Below are positions 20,536 to 30,349 of a DNA stretch of 64,000 bases, in pieces. The DNA lies in assembly GCF_001687585.2 (NCBI RefSeq), contig NZ_CP016537.2:2018001-2082000 (forward strand), in the 5' to 3' direction. The number at the start of each line of letters is the position of its first letter. Within the stretch, counting starts at the first letter, position 1. The DNA is from Planococcus halocryophilus (GTDB taxonomy: Bacteria; Bacillota; Bacilli; Bacillales_A; Planococcaceae). The translations under genes and the position numbers were made by a program. The notes under the pieces are model-generated. The model ran no database searches, had not been told where the DNA came from, and saw only the letters and a list, made by a program, of their open reading frames with translations.

Positions 20536-21168
20536 CTATTCGTCTTCCGCAATATCCAATACTCGGAAGCCTGATTTCTCAAGTTCTTTTACAAAGCGAT
20601 CAATATTGTCTTTCTTTTCAACTTTTAATACGATACGTCGAACCATTTTGTTCGTTTCATCAAAAGTAACTAAGGAGATTACAGATTCTTTGTATTTCTC
20701 AATAATTTCTCCTAGGCGGCCAATGCGACCTTCTGATTCAACTGAAGTAAAAGTAATTCGGTATCCTGGTTTGTCGATCCCAAATGCACTTTGCAATTGG
20801 TTAACGATATCAAAGCGAGTAACGATCCCTAAAAATTGTCCTTTCTCCACTACTGCGATAATCGGAAAATCATTTAGTTCAACTAATGCCTTTTCATAAA
20901 CATCATTTATCGTTAAGTAGACATCTTGATTGACAATTACGTCACTGACTTTAGTTGTGCGGATAAACTCTTCTTTTGTTTTCCCTGAATAGAAAAATGC
21001 ACGATATGCATGATACCAAGTAAAGATTCCTTTGTATTCCGTTCCATCTACTACTGGCAAAGCATCAATTGTGTGTTTTTCTAGCAAGTCAAAACCTACT
21101 TGTACTGAATCCTCTAATTTCACCGTATAACATTTTTCTCTTTTCACCATTACGCTTTTAACAAACAT
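20536..21168 (-). CDS. CBS-domain pair plus ACT-like domain protein
   Basis: A 210-residue cytoplasmic regulator-type protein. Two CBS domains span about residues 1-60 and 68-130 (LPVVDGTEYKGIFT, FPIIAVVEKGQFLGIVTRFD). An ACT-like segment fills 135-205 (GRIGRLGEIIEKY...SLVTFDE). CBS pairs commonly bind adenine nucleotides; the ligand and partner here are not visible. It stands alone with its own terminator, between the LysM gene and the phosphoesterase. Confidence 0.8.
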   Translation of the reverse strand: MFVKSVMVKREKCYTVKLEDSVQVGFDLLEKHTIDALPVVDGTEYKGIFTWYHAYRAFFYSGKTKEEFIRTTKVSDVIVNQDVYLTINDVYEKALVELNDFPIIAVVEKGQFLGIVTRFDIVNQLQSAFGIDKPGYRITFTSVESEGRIGRLGEIIEKYKESVISLVTFDETNKMVRRIVLKVEKKDNIDRFVKELEKSGFRVLDIAEDE

Positions 21169-21226
21169 TCATTCGCCCCACTTTCTATTTTCCACTCTGG
21201 TCGTATCTATTTCTTCCCCCTGAAAT

Positions 21227-21967
21227 TTATGGCAATGTTAAGCTTTGCCCTGGGCTTATGCTATTTGAACCTAAACCATTTGCTTGTTTGATTTTTTCTA
21301 CAGCCGCAGCTGCTCCTGCTGCCCCGTAATTATTAACAGCGATTCGGTAAAGCGTTTCACCTGGTTTCACCACATAAGTTTTGCCAGAAGCACTTGGCAC
21401 TTCTTCTTTTTTCTCTGCTTCTTCTTTAGCTTTCGCGTCGGCATCTGCTTTGGCTTTGGCGTCCGCTTCTTTTTTAGCTTGAGCATCAGCTGCAGCTTTT
21501 GCATCGGTTTCTGCTTTTGTTTCTGCTTTTGCTTTTGCATCCTCTTCTGCTTGTGCATCAGATTTCTCTTTGTCTACTTGGGCTTGAGCGTCTAGTTTTT
21601 CTTTTTCAGCTTTAGCTTCTGCATCGGCTTTTGCTTTTTCAGCTGCAGCCTTTTCTTTTTCTTCTTTTTCAGCTGCAGCGACAGCAGCACTAGAAGGTTG
21701 GGAATTCATTTCAAAACTCACTTCATTTTCTGTAGGTTTGGCTGTCAAAGAATCGTCGGGTTCAAAAAAGAAAGCTACATAAATCAACAAAGAAACTGGA
21801 ATTAATATAAAGATAAAAAATAACGCAGGCATCAAAAGACTTTTGCTTTTTTTAGCTTTAGGCTTTTGGGCTTGTCTCTGAGCTGCTCTAGACAATGCTG
21901 ATTGATCGTCTATTGATATTTCTTGCCGATTCTTTTCAATCGACTCATGATAACTATTATTCCCCAT
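21227..21967 (-). CDS. Single-pass membrane protein with Ala/Lys/Glu coiled coil and C-terminal LysM
   Basis: A 246-residue protein with a cytoplasmic N-terminus of about 44 residues, one transmembrane helix (about 45-67), a low-complexity Ala/Lys/Glu/Asp segment (about 95-190) that should form a long helix, and a LysM domain (YVVKPGETLYRIAVNNYG...) at the end. The topology puts LysM outside on peptidoglycan, with the helical region as a spacer through the wall. The position fits B. subtilis ypbE. The start ATG lies 9 nt after AGGGG. Confidence 0.82.
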   Translation of the reverse strand: MGNNSYHESIEKNRQEISIDDQSALSRAAQRQAQKPKAKKSKSLLMPALFFIFILIPVSLLIYVAFFFEPDDSLTAKPTENEVSFEMNSQPSSAAVAAAEKEEKEKAAAEKAKADAEAKAEKEKLDAQAQVDKEKSDAQAEEDAKAKAETKAETDAKAAADAQAKKEADAKAKADADAKAKEEAEKKEEVPSASGKTYVVKPGETLYRIAVNNYGAAGAAAAVEKIKQANGLGSNSISPGQSLTLP

Positions 21968-22046
21968 ACATGACTACCCCTATCTGTACTAATATATCTA
22001 TTATGACGAAAAAAGGCTCATTTGTAAATGACAGTTAATGAAATCC

Positions 22047-23474
22047 TTATATAGGTAATATTACACTTAAACGAGCTTGCCAATCAAGCGGTTTTGGCTT
22101 TTTTTCATAACAAGAAAATACCTCAAAAACACTATAATCAATTCCGTCATTCACACAACAATTGTCAGGTTTGTTTATAACTTGCTGATCAAAACAGCTA
22201 ATAATATAACCTCGTAAACAACTGTCTCTTGAAATCAGTTCGCGAACTTTCGATGCTTGCTGCCTCTTGCCTTTTCTAAGTAGTTCAATTTGACTCTTAA
22301 CACCTGCTAAAGGTAATTTAGTCATCCAGTAAGTGATGACACGAAACGCAGTCTCTCGGACAATTCCTTGATCGATTAAATACGTTGCTGATGGTCCACC
22401 ATTAAATACTGCCTCTATTTCATGTAGTGTCGGCAAATCATCCATTACTAAACTTTCAAGTAAAGCCTCATCTCCTTGGGCATAGAGCAGCGTGGCTAAA
22501 GCCGGTAGACCATCTCTTCCCGCTCTTCCTACTTCCTGGACATACCCTTCGATAGAAGTTGGTACTTGAAAATGAATGACTTGTCGAATATTTGGGATAT
22601 GTACCCCCATACCAAAAGCATTTGTGGAGCAAATCCACTCTACTTCCCCATTTTGAAATTGCTGCTGAACGAAAACCCGATCTTGATGGTCCATGCCCCC
22701 ATGATAATATGCAGATGAAATTCCTTGTTCCGTTAAAAGCATAGACAGTTCTTGGGACTTTTTTCTGGTTCCCGCATAAATAATTCCAGGACCATTAAAC
22801 TTTTGAATAAAAGCTTTTAAAAACTCAAGCTTGTCATGGCTATCTTCAAATTTCTTTATATCGTAGACAATGTTTTTTCTATCCATCGGATGACAATAGA
22901 CGTATGGTTTGATAAGCGCCAAATATTCTTTTATTTCTTCAGTAACTTTGTCAGTAGCAGTTGCGGTTAATGCCAAAACTTGCGGGAATTTTAAAATCGG
23001 CAATACTTCAGAGATTCGTAAATAATCTGGCCTAAAATCAAACCCCCATTGAGAAATGCAATGGGCTTCATCGGCGACTAATAATGAAACGCGTATTTCT
23101 TGTAACTTTTTTTTGATGAACGGCTGAACTAGCATTTCCGGTGATATAAAAATAAATTTATACGAGCCGAGATTGGTCATAATTCTATCTTTATCTTCCG
23201 GTTTTAAAAAAGAGTTAATAGCAACAACTGATTTTTCGCCCATTTTCTTTAGTTGCGCTACTTGATCCTGCATTAAAGACAATAACGGTGAAACAATCAA
23301 GACACTGTCCGGCAAAATTTTCGCTGGCAATTGATAACAAATGGATTTTCCCATGCCAGTTGGCAATAACGCAATCACGTCTTCCCCAGCTATTACCTGT
23401 TCGATAATTTCTTTTTGCCCTGGACGAAAAGAAGAAAACCCATAAGTCGAATATAGTAACTCCTCCAGATTCAT
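22047..23474 (-). CDS. recS: RecQ-family ATP-dependent DNA helicase
   Basis: RecS/RecQ unwinds DNA 3'-5' in recombinational repair. Motif I is LPTGMGKSICYQ, motif II is DEAH within LLVADEAHCISQWGFDFRPDY, and VGRAGRDG is motif VI, over 475 residues. The HRDC domain of long RecQ is missing, which fits the shorter RecS paralogue found at this locus in B. subtilis. It overlaps ypbB by 4 nt. ATG follows AAAGGAGG. Confidence 0.92.
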   Translation of the reverse strand: MNLEELLYSTYGFSSFRPGQKEIIEQVIAGEDVIALLPTGMGKSICYQLPAKILPDSVLIVSPLLSLMQDQVAQLKKMGEKSVVAINSFLKPEDKDRIMTNLGSYKFIFISPEMLVQPFIKKKLQEIRVSLLVADEAHCISQWGFDFRPDYLRISEVLPILKFPQVLALTATATDKVTEEIKEYLALIKPYVYCHPMDRKNIVYDIKKFEDSHDKLEFLKAFIQKFNGPGIIYAGTRKKSQELSMLLTEQGISSAYYHGGMDHQDRVFVQQQFQNGEVEWICSTNAFGMGVHIPNIRQVIHFQVPTSIEGYVQEVGRAGRDGLPALATLLYAQGDEALLESLVMDDLPTLHEIEAVFNGGPSATYLIDQGIVRETAFRVITYWMTKLPLAGVKSQIELLRKGKRQQASKVRELISRDSCLRGYIISCFDQQVINKPDNCCVNDGIDYSVFEVFSCYEKKPKPLDWQARLSVILPI

Positions 23475-24496
23475 TGATTTTCCTCCTTTATCGATAACGC
23501 AAGGCGTATTTGAAAATAGCTCGCATTGGGTAAATGCACTTTGATGTCACGCAACCTTTTCGATTGCTGACGTCGACTTTCGGTAATGATTGCTTTATAC
23601 AATTCTAGGCTCATAAATGGCTTAAAATTAAAATACGGATCATTCATGGCAAGTTCAACAACATGATCTTCAATCGTACTGGTTTTCAACTGACGTAAGG
23701 AAGCAATTTGTTCTAACGTAAAGCCTCTTTCAAATAATTTTTCTGTACGTTGTGCAGTTGCTGTTAATGAGGACTGCTGTATAACACCTTCCATTAAACC
23801 TAGGAGCAGCGGAGGGTTAGACTTTTCTATTTCTGCCATCCAGCCGTGCAGAGCTTCTACAGTCATCAATTGTACATCTAAAACGGACAATTTCTTAGAA
23901 GTGGCAATTTGTTGCCATGTTAACCCACTTAAAGCAAGACCCGTTAGTCGTTCCGTGAGAATCATTTTATGTGTTTCAGAAATAGCCGAATCGGTTAAAG
24001 TAGTGAAGAGTTCTTTTTTAAACGCCTGAACTACTGCTATATCTCTAAATTGAATTTGTTGTAAATATTTTTTTACCCACATTTGTATTTCTTCATTATT
24101 AACAATCGGGTCAAAAGTTTTTACGGACTGACTCATATGGGATAAAGTTTGAACAATTAGTGACAATCGGTTAAAAAAGAGATTTTCATTACCACGGTAT
24201 TTCCAGCCATTTAAAGGTGTGTCGAAGTCACTTGTGTTTATCGCTTTTTCAGTGAGTTCGATTACTTGTTCATTGGCCAGTAAATAACCTTGTAAAAATA
24301 AGCTTTGAACCACTTGGTCATAGGCTTTCTTATCCAATTTAGGGAAAATGCCAAAATAAGGATAAAGGCCGAAATAGCCAATATCCTGTATTGTTTGTCC
24401 GGACTTCTTTCCTTTTATTAAATGATAAGGAGAAGAGATGGTACGTTGCCGATTTAAAGGCTTCATAATGGCCAATATCAAATCACTAAATAACAA
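23471..24496 (-). CDS. ypbB: Helix-turn-helix protein YpbB
   Basis: YpbB is a protein of unknown role encoded with RecS. The likely start is TTG 24496, 6 nt after AGGGGGT, giving 341 residues beginning MLFSDLILA and followed by the family's YHLIKGKKSGQTIQD. The open frame upstream to 24676 overlaps the divergent ferredoxin gene and is not coding. A C-terminal HTH-like segment (RGFTLEQIASLRQLKTSTIEDHV) is visible. It overlaps recS by 4 nt, so the two act together or are at least co-expressed. Confidence 0.88.
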   Translation of the reverse strand: MLFSDLILAIMKPLNRQRTISSPYHLIKGKKSGQTIQDIGYFGLYPYFGIFPKLDKKAYDQVVQSLFLQGYLLANEQVIELTEKAINTSDFDTPLNGWKYRGNENLFFNRLSLIVQTLSHMSQSVKTFDPIVNNEEIQMWVKKYLQQIQFRDIAVVQAFKKELFTTLTDSAISETHKMILTERLTGLALSGLTWQQIATSKKLSVLDVQLMTVEALHGWMAEIEKSNPPLLLGLMEGVIQQSSLTATAQRTEKLFERGFTLEQIASLRQLKTSTIEDHVVELAMNDPYFNFKPFMSLELYKAIITESRRQQSKRLRDIKVHLPNASYFQIRLALSIKEENQ

Positions 24497-24521
24497 GCTT
24501 GGACCCCCTAGCGGTTTTAGG

Positions 24522-24550
24522 TTGAAAAACTTCTCAAACACCTTTAGAAT
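24522..24550 (+). promoter_or_regulatory. Sigma-A-like promoter for the ferredoxin gene
   Basis: TTGAAA (24522-24527) and TAGAAT (24545-24550) are spaced by 17 nt, about 52 nt upstream of the ferredoxin start. The promoter lies in the short divergent gap with ypbB. Confidence 0.65.
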
Positions 24551-24566
24551 AAATACGATAGTATAA

Positions 24567-24854
<288 letters not shown>

Positions 24855-24856
24855 TT

Positions 24857-24902
24857 AAAAAAAGAAGGCGTTGTGGGATATCCCACAACGCCTTCTTTTT
24901 TA
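24857..24902 (+). terminator. Strong terminator after fer
   Basis: An almost perfect hairpin, AAAAAAGAAGGCGTTGTGGG paired with its complement around a two-base centre, ends in T6. A-runs on the other side make it potentially bidirectional. Confidence 0.92.
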
Positions 24903-25063
24903 TATGCCTGTCAGAGCTGACCAGGCACTTTCGCTTTTCTTTGTCTAGACTCCAGTGCCTAGCTCTTCGGGACATAAGTCAACCCAACAGAGTGGCAAAG
25001 AACGCCACACTGCTGGGTCTCCTTATGCCTGTCAGAGCTGACCAGGCACTTTCGCTTTTCTAT
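24903..25063. repeat. Dispersed palindromic intergenic repeat, third copy
   Basis: It contains TGCCTGTCAGAGCTGACCAG twice (starting near 24905 and 25027), flanking GTCTAGACTCCAGTGCCTAG, TCGGGACATAAGTC and an internal hairpin CCCAACAGAGTGGC / GCCACACTGCTGGG. The order of motifs is the same as in 8955-9240. It separates the fer terminator from the 3' end of the riboflavin transporter gene; no ORF is supported. Confidence 0.8.
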
Positions 25064-25068
25064 ATCAT

Positions 25069-25650
25069 TTATGATAAATAGTAGGTTCTTTGTTTTTCAA
25101 TCCACGTGTGCATGCTGCTGAACATTAGCAAGACTACTGCGGTTAAAAGAACGCCTTTGATTAAGTTAAAAGGGAGTATTCCTAAAACGATCATTCCGAA
25201 TAATGCGTCACCAGTTGTTGGTGGCACGTTAAGGAAATACGTGTACATCGGTAGAAAAACAAAATAATTTAAAATACTCATACCGATTGCCATCGACAAT
25301 GTTCCTATTGTTAATCCAAAAGCCATTCCTTTTTTAGTTGCCACTTTTTGATAGATAAAATACACTGGCAAAATAAACAACAAGCTCGTTACGAAATTTG
25401 CCATGTGGCCAACTGGAACTCCTGTTGGGCTACCTGAGAAAAGCCAATCTAACACATTTTTAAAGAAGGCTACTAAAATCCCTGCGACTGGCCCCATTGT
25501 AACAGCGGCGATTAATGCAGGTACATCACTAAAATCTACTTTCAAAAAAGCAGGTAGTGCAGGTAGTGGAAAGTTAAAAAGCATCAATATAAACGAAATA
25601 CTGCTTAACATCCCAATCACGATCATTGTTTGTAACTTTTTGTTCTTCAT
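25069..25650 (-). CDS. ribU: Riboflavin ECF transporter substrate-binding subunit
   Basis: RibU (YpaA) is the S component that binds riboflavin and joins the shared EcfAAT module to import it. The 193 residues are mostly hydrophobic, with about six helices and the RibU core VDFSDVPALIAAVTMGPVAG and FLKN/WLFSGSPTGVPVGHMAN. ATG follows GGAGAG. The FMN riboswitch upstream supports the substrate. No riboflavin synthesis operon is in the window. Confidence 0.93.
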   Translation of the reverse strand: MKNKKLQTMIVIGMLSSISFILMLFNFPLPALPAFLKVDFSDVPALIAAVTMGPVAGILVAFFKNVLDWLFSGSPTGVPVGHMANFVTSLLFILPVYFIYQKVATKKGMAFGLTIGTLSMAIGMSILNYFVFLPMYTYFLNVPPTTGDALFGMIVLGILPFNLIKGVLLTAVVLLMFSSMHTWIEKQRTYYLS

Positions 25651-25708
25651 GTTCCTCTCTCCTTGTCGTGATTCACCAGAAGAAAGGTTCGGACTCCGTA
25701 TTTACATA

Positions 25709-25740
25709 TAAAAACCCTTAAGTAATAACTACTTAAGGGA
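25709..25740 (-). terminator. Riboswitch expression-platform terminator
   Basis: CCCTTAAGTA / TACTTAAGGG is a 10-bp stem with loop GTTAT followed by a U-run on the minus strand, between the FMN aptamer and ribU. It fits transcription termination when FMN is bound. Confidence 0.8.
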
Positions 25741-25791
25741 GAAAAGGCACACTTAAAAGCGTTCCGTCTACATGTAAACGACAAACGTCCG

Positions 25792-25926
25792 CACCTTCAC
25801 CTTCTCCCATCCAGACTATACTGTCGGCTTTGGAATCTCACCAAATCCTGCGTTTTACGGCTCGCGGGCTTATGAACAGAGTTCAATTACCGCCGGTAGG
25901 GAATTGCACCCTGCCCCGAAGATGAA
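25792..25926 (-). promoter_or_regulatory. FMN riboswitch (RFN element)
   Basis: On the minus strand the conserved RFN blocks are in order: CTTCGGGGCAGGGTG, CCCTACCGGCGGT, GCCCGCGAGCC, ATTTGGTGAGATTCC, GCCGACAGTATAGTCTGGAT and GGGAGAAGG. Spacing fits a six-helix aptamer. It sits about 140 nt upstream of ribU, with a terminator between. Confidence 0.96.
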
Positions 25927-25957
25927 TCGATATTTTGTTATGCCCTAATATTAGTAT

Positions 25958-26002
25958 AAAAAAGAAGGGTTGTAAACAAATTTGTTTACAACCCTTCTTT
26001 TG
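25958..26002 (-). terminator. Terminator after rsiX
   Basis: A perfect hairpin of more than 20 bp (AAAGAAGGGTTGTAAACAAA and its complement) lies just past the rsiX stop with U-runs. It ends the res-sigX-rsiX transcription unit. Confidence 0.9.
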
Positions 26003-26003
26003 C

Positions 26004-27194
26004 TTACTGTAATGGCCACGCTATTAAATTAGGCGCTACCGGGATTGGTAATGCCTCATTAAAATCAAAACCGTTCCAATTCTCTTGCTGCATCCCTTTC
26101 ACTACTACTTCTTTATCAAAAGTATTAGCTGTCAAAACAAAACTTTCAAGCATACGAACCACCTCTATTTTGTCTAATGACTCTAGGTCGACATTGTTCG
26201 TAAATTCAATTTGAACAAGTTTATCGGTTTCTGACACTTGAAATTCCCACTCTTGTGGAATTGTTGCCTTGTATATATCATTCGGATTTTCACCAAGTGC
26301 TGTAATGGCTTCTGTCACTGAATCAAACGGCATATTGTATCCTGGTGCAAGGTAAATTTCACCATGCTCCGTTTGATAAGCGTAGTATGCGAGATTCTCT
26401 ACTCCCGGAACTAATTTTTCTACCGGTCCAACTTGAGAAAACTCTGCACTAGAACCATCTTCATTCACAACACTAATTTCTGTTACATCTTTAAATGTCT
26501 CTGTAATGGTATCCATGTATACACCAATACTTGCTGATGCCAAATCATATTGATGGTCTTGCGGAAGCAAATGGCGAATGCCTGTTGCCGTTTTCTCCAA
26601 AGTTCCAACGTACGGATGATAATTATCAAACCCTAGTGCGACTTCATCTAGGTCCTCTGCATATTCTTTATATAAATCTAACGATGTCGGCATAGAACCT
26701 TCAAAAGTCTTCATTATTTCTTCATTCGGAATTAGAAAAGACACTGGTATAACGAATGCATTCTGAGTCATCCCAATAGTCATCAAAGTTTGATCACCTA
26801 TTGTTTCTTCATAAACTGCTGTTCGTAATATCCCATCTACTTGAGCCGTTGAATATGAATCTGAACTTTCATTGGGAGATTCTTCGGCTGCAGGTAAACT
26901 TTCTTGTTCTTCTAAACTTTCCTGAGTCTTCATCTCTGCCCCATCACTAGAACTGTCTCTATTTTGAGCAGAATCGATGCCATTTTGATTGATAATGGAG
27001 GAGACCAACAGTCCAACAGCGATAAACGCCAATGCTGCGACAAGAAGCGGTAACCATCTATTTGGCCGCTTATGAACCGGCTCTTTTTGAACCAACTGAT
27101 TGTAGACTTTTTCTTTTGGCCGGTTATCTTTTATCGCAGGGAAATCCTTCAACAAATCTTCGATAGATTCATCGGTCCATTTGTTATTCGGCAT
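26004..27194 (-). CDS. rsiX: Anti-sigma-X factor RsiX-like membrane protein
   Basis: RsiX holds the ECF sigma factor SigX inactive at the membrane. The protein has a soluble N-terminus of about 50 residues (with WTDESIEDLLKDFP), one transmembrane helix (about 51-70) and a large extracytoplasmic domain with a Ser/Glu-rich linker, 396 residues in total. ATG 27194 is 6 nt after GGGGGAG and inside the end of sigX, so translation is coupled. The order sigX-rsiX fixes the call more than the sequence, which is divergent. Confidence 0.85.
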   Translation of the reverse strand: MPNNKWTDESIEDLLKDFPAIKDNRPKEKVYNQLVQKEPVHKRPNRWLPLLVAALAFIAVGLLVSSIINQNGIDSAQNRDSSSDGAEMKTQESLEEQESLPAAEESPNESSDSYSTAQVDGILRTAVYEETIGDQTLMTIGMTQNAFVIPVSFLIPNEEIMKTFEGSMPTSLDLYKEYAEDLDEVALGFDNYHPYVGTLEKTATGIRHLLPQDHQYDLASASIGVYMDTITETFKDVTEISVVNEDGSSAEFSQVGPVEKLVPGVENLAYYAYQTEHGEIYLAPGYNMPFDSVTEAITALGENPNDIYKATIPQEWEFQVSETDKLVQIEFTNNVDLESLDKIEVVRMLESFVLTANTFDKEVVVKGMQQENWNGFDFNEALPIPVAPNLIAWPLQ

Positions 27195-27717
27195 TTCCAT
27201 CTCCCCCTTCCCTAGCGATTAATTTTTCGCGCAAGGCTTTAATTGCACGGTGCTGGGTTGTTTTTACTTTTCCTTCAGTCCAGCCTAGTACTTCAGCAGT
27301 TTCCGCAATTGACAAGTCCTGAAAGAATCGCATAATAACGACCATCTTTTGATCTCCTGTACAAGTGTCTAATGCCTTGTATAAAAATATTTTATCTTCA
27401 TTTAACAATGAAATTTCTTCTGGAAGTTTTTCCGACGAAACTAATTGCTGTGTTTCCCAATCAAAATATTCCATCGAATGTTTTGAGCGAACTGCCGCTT
27501 TTCGAAAATGATCAATTGCTACATTTTTAGCAATTGAAAAAAGCCATGTTTTCTCAGAACTTCTTCCTTCAAATCGCTCATAAGCACGAAAAGCACGAAT
27601 ATAAACTTCTTGCATCAAATCTTCTGCTAGATGCCGGTTTTTCACCAGATAAATTAAAAATTGAAAAACATCCTGGTGATACTCATCGTACAGCCGGTGG
27701 AAAACGGAGTCCTTCAA
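27184..27717 (-). CDS. sigX: ECF RNA polymerase sigma factor SigX-like
   Basis: The 177-residue sigma factor has region 2 (YHQDVFQFLIYLVKNRHLAEDLMQEVYIRAF) and region 4 (DLSIAETAEVLGWTEGKVKTTQHRAIKAL). B. subtilis SigX controls surface-charge genes. A TTG start at 27717 has GGAGGG 6 nt upstream; the open frame reaches a GTG at 27750 that lacks a ribosome site. It follows resE by 46 nt and overlaps rsiX, the same arrangement as in B. subtilis. Confidence 0.9.
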   Translation of the reverse strand: MKDSVFHRLYDEYHQDVFQFLIYLVKNRHLAEDLMQEVYIRAFRAYERFEGRSSEKTWLFSIAKNVAIDHFRKAAVRSKHSMEYFDWETQQLVSSEKLPEEISLLNEDKIFLYKALDTCTGDQKMVVIMRFFQDLSIAETAEVLGWTEGKVKTTQHRAIKALREKLIAREGGDGNAE

Positions 27718-27763
27718 TATACTCCCTCCGTTCTTTAGATTAGTCGTCACTGAAACTAAAAAG

Positions 27764-29545
27764 TTACATGTCTTTTAAAGGCAATAAGAAAACAAAAGAA
27801 GTGCCTTGTCCTACATTACTTTCCGCATAAATCTCACCTTCATGAGCTTGGATAATATTGCTCGCTATTGCTAAACCAAGACCAGTTCCACCTTTTCCAA
27901 GCGTCCTTGCCTTATTCGCCTTATAAAATCGCTCAAATACAAATTCCAAATCTTCTTTTGAAATACCGACTCCGTTATCATTGATTGAAATCTTTGCATA
28001 CTCTTTTTGTTGTTCGACACGAACAACAACTTGCCCTTCTTTAGGCGTATGGCGTATGGCATTATCGATTAGATTCGTCATAACTTGTTCAATGCGATCT
28101 TCATCAATCTCCGTTGCCGCCCAATCATCGACAGTCGTTTCGAAAGACAATTGAACTCCGTTTTCTTTCGCAATTTGAGAAAACTTAAGTGTCATCCGTT
28201 CGATAGAGCTGTTTAATTGAACTATTTCTTTATAGAGTCGCATATATCCTGATTCTAAACGCGCAAGATTTAATAAGTCAGTGACTAAACGACCCATCCG
28301 TTGTGATTCTTCGTAGATGATTTTCGTCATTTCACGACGCTCTTCTTCTGTTGCACCAACATCATCTAAAATCGCTTCACTATAGCCTTGAAGCATAGCA
28401 ATTGGTGTCCGCAACTCATGTGACACATTGGCGATAAAATCTTCCCTCAGCTTCTCTAAGCGATGCTGCTCTGTCATATTATGCAAAACTGCGACAGCTC
28501 CGCGAATCGATTCGCCACTATACAGCGGACTAAAATTAATGGCGTAATATGCACCTTCAATTTCCAATTCTTCTTCAATCTCTTCTTGAAACCCTATTAC
28601 ATGATCGAGCATATGAAGCATTTCTGCAGGCAACGTTTGTGCTTCTGTGGAACCATTTTTATAAGTCCAATATTTCAATAATTTTTCAGCTGGCGGATTA
28701 CTTAGTAAAATGGTTTTATCCTGATTAAACGTGATAACAGCGTCTGCCATCGACGTCAAAATACTTGATAATTGTTCTTTTTCTTGATTAATCACTTCAA
28801 CATGATGTTTTAATTGACGGCCCATTTGGTTAAATGCTGTGGCCAATTGGCCAATTTCATCACTAGAAGTCGCTTTAACTTTCGTGTCAAAATTGCCTTT
28901 TGCTAACTCAAATGCGCCTTCACGCATTTTCCGGAGAGGCGAAGTGATTCGTGATGATAAAAAGAAAGCAAAAAATGTTGTTAATAATAGTGCGATAAAC
29001 GCCGACAAGAAAACAATATTGGTCGTTCGTTCCGCAGTGCGGTCCATTACTTCCAATGATTGATAAATAAACACAACACCATGCTTTTCTTCTCCGGTTT
29101 TCAATGGACTGGCTAGGACAATATAAGACTCGAGACGATTCTTTTCTGTTAAAGAAGGCAAAAGCATTTCTTTCATCACAGTTTCATTTGTTTCAAACAC
29201 TTTCTGAAACGCTTTTTCATTTAATATTTCTTCACGTGTCTTTGTACCATTCAATCCATCATGAATGTAATAGCTACTTTCATACGGTTCTTCAGCGATC
29301 ACTGCATTTGTCTCAGCACCTATAATATCACCAATGATTTCTAACGAATTCACTACTTCTTCATGCTCATTAAAAATATTCGCAATCATATTTGCTTCAC
29401 TATTCAACGCTTCTTCCACAGTTTGACTATGATAGTTCCCTAGAAACTCCAAAAGCAGAACGGTCACTATAAAAAGGACAAAGGAAACGAGAAGCAGGAT
29501 CGTAATCCAAAGCTTCCCGACAACACTATTCCATATTCTATTCAT
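27764..29545 (-). CDS. resE: Sensor histidine kinase ResE
   Basis: ResE phosphorylates ResD under oxygen limitation or nitric oxide stress. From ATG 29545 (593 residues) the layout is TM1 (about 10-30), an extracytoplasmic domain, TM2 (about 165-185), HAMP, PAS, a HisKA domain with NVSHELRTP (His near 375) and HATPase with NLIDNAIRHTP, DNGVGI and GTGLGLAI. The open frame continues to 29587 into resD, but the Shine-Dalgarno GAGGTTGG supports 29545. It overlaps resD by 8 nt. Confidence 0.95.
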   Translation of the reverse strand: MNRIWNSVVGKLWITILLLVSFVLFIVTVLLLEFLGNYHSQTVEEALNSEANMIANIFNEHEEVVNSLEIIGDIIGAETNAVIAEEPYESSYYIHDGLNGTKTREEILNEKAFQKVFETNETVMKEMLLPSLTEKNRLESYIVLASPLKTGEEKHGVVFIYQSLEVMDRTAERTTNIVFLSAFIALLLTTFFAFFLSSRITSPLRKMREGAFELAKGNFDTKVKATSSDEIGQLATAFNQMGRQLKHHVEVINQEKEQLSSILTSMADAVITFNQDKTILLSNPPAEKLLKYWTYKNGSTEAQTLPAEMLHMLDHVIGFQEEIEEELEIEGAYYAINFSPLYSGESIRGAVAVLHNMTEQHRLEKLREDFIANVSHELRTPIAMLQGYSEAILDDVGATEEERREMTKIIYEESQRMGRLVTDLLNLARLESGYMRLYKEIVQLNSSIERMTLKFSQIAKENGVQLSFETTVDDWAATEIDEDRIEQVMTNLIDNAIRHTPKEGQVVVRVEQQKEYAKISINDNGVGISKEDLEFVFERFYKANKARTLGKGGTGLGLAIASNIIQAHEGEIYAESNVGQGTSFVFLLPLKDM

Positions 29546-30254
29546 TGCCAACCTCAAATTTATAGCCAACGCCCCATACAGTGACAATCATTTTCGCAGC
29601 AGATTCTGATACGCGGTTCAGTTTTTCACGCAACCGTTTAACGTGCGTATCTACTGTACGTAGGTCACCGAAAAAGTCGTAATGCCATACTTCTTTTAGT
29701 AAATGCTCACGGTCAAAAACTTTATCGGGTGCTTTTGCTAAAAAGTACAATAATTCATATTCCTTTGGTGTTAAATTCACTTCTACACCATCAGCCGTAA
29801 CACGATGAGCATCATGATCAATGGTCAAATGAGGGAAAACAACCAAATCTTTTGATGCTGTTGAATTGGAAATCGGCGAATAGGCAGACGAACGACGTAA
29901 TATTGCTTTAACACGCAACACTACTTCTCTTGGACTAAAAGGCTTGACAATATAATCATCTACTCCAGCTTCAAAGCCTTCCACTCGGTTAGCTTCTTCT
30001 CCTTTTGCAGTAAGCATGATAATAGGAGTCATTTTAGTTTCACGTAATTCTGTAGCTACAGCGACACCATCTTTTTCAGGCATCATCAAATCGAGTAAGA
30101 TACAATGATAATCTTTTTCTAGTGCCATCTCTAATGCTTGAACGCCATTTTCAGCTTCTTCTACTGCATATCCTTCACGCTCTAAATACATTTTTAACAA
30201 TCGTCGAATTCGTTCCTCATCGTCTACTACTAAAACCGTAATTTCCTCTGACAT
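29538..30254 (-). CDS. resD: Response regulator ResD (OmpR family)
   Basis: ResD activates respiratory and cytochrome genes such as resA, ctaA and fnr in B. subtilis. The receiver domain has D10/D11, phospho-acceptor D55 (ILLDLMMPEKDG), T83 and K105, and the winged-helix output domain ends in VRGVGYKF-like VWGVGYKFE. It has 238 residues. The ATG follows GGAGGGG. A 135-nt gap upstream contains the resC terminator, so resDE probably also have their own promoter. Confidence 0.96.
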   Translation of the reverse strand: MSEEITVLVVDDEERIRRLLKMYLEREGYAVEEAENGVQALEMALEKDYHCILLDLMMPEKDGVAVATELRETKMTPIIMLTAKGEEANRVEGFEAGVDDYIVKPFSPREVVLRVKAILRRSSAYSPISNSTASKDLVVFPHLTIDHDAHRVTADGVEVNLTPKEYELLYFLAKAPDKVFDREHLLKEVWHYDFFGDLRTVDTHVKRLREKLNRVSESAAKMIVTVWGVGYKFEVGNE

Positions 30255-30349
30255 ACTAACCCCTCCAACTTTCTACTGTTATGTCTCATTGTACCGATAA
30301 CCTTATTAAAAATAAAGAAAAGTGTAAGCGTACGTTGAAGTCTCGTCCA

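Noticed and set aside
21284..21595. 103-codon Phe/Cys-rich plus-strand frame
   Set aside because: It is a shadow of the Ala/Lys/Glu repeat region of the LysM protein on the other strand.
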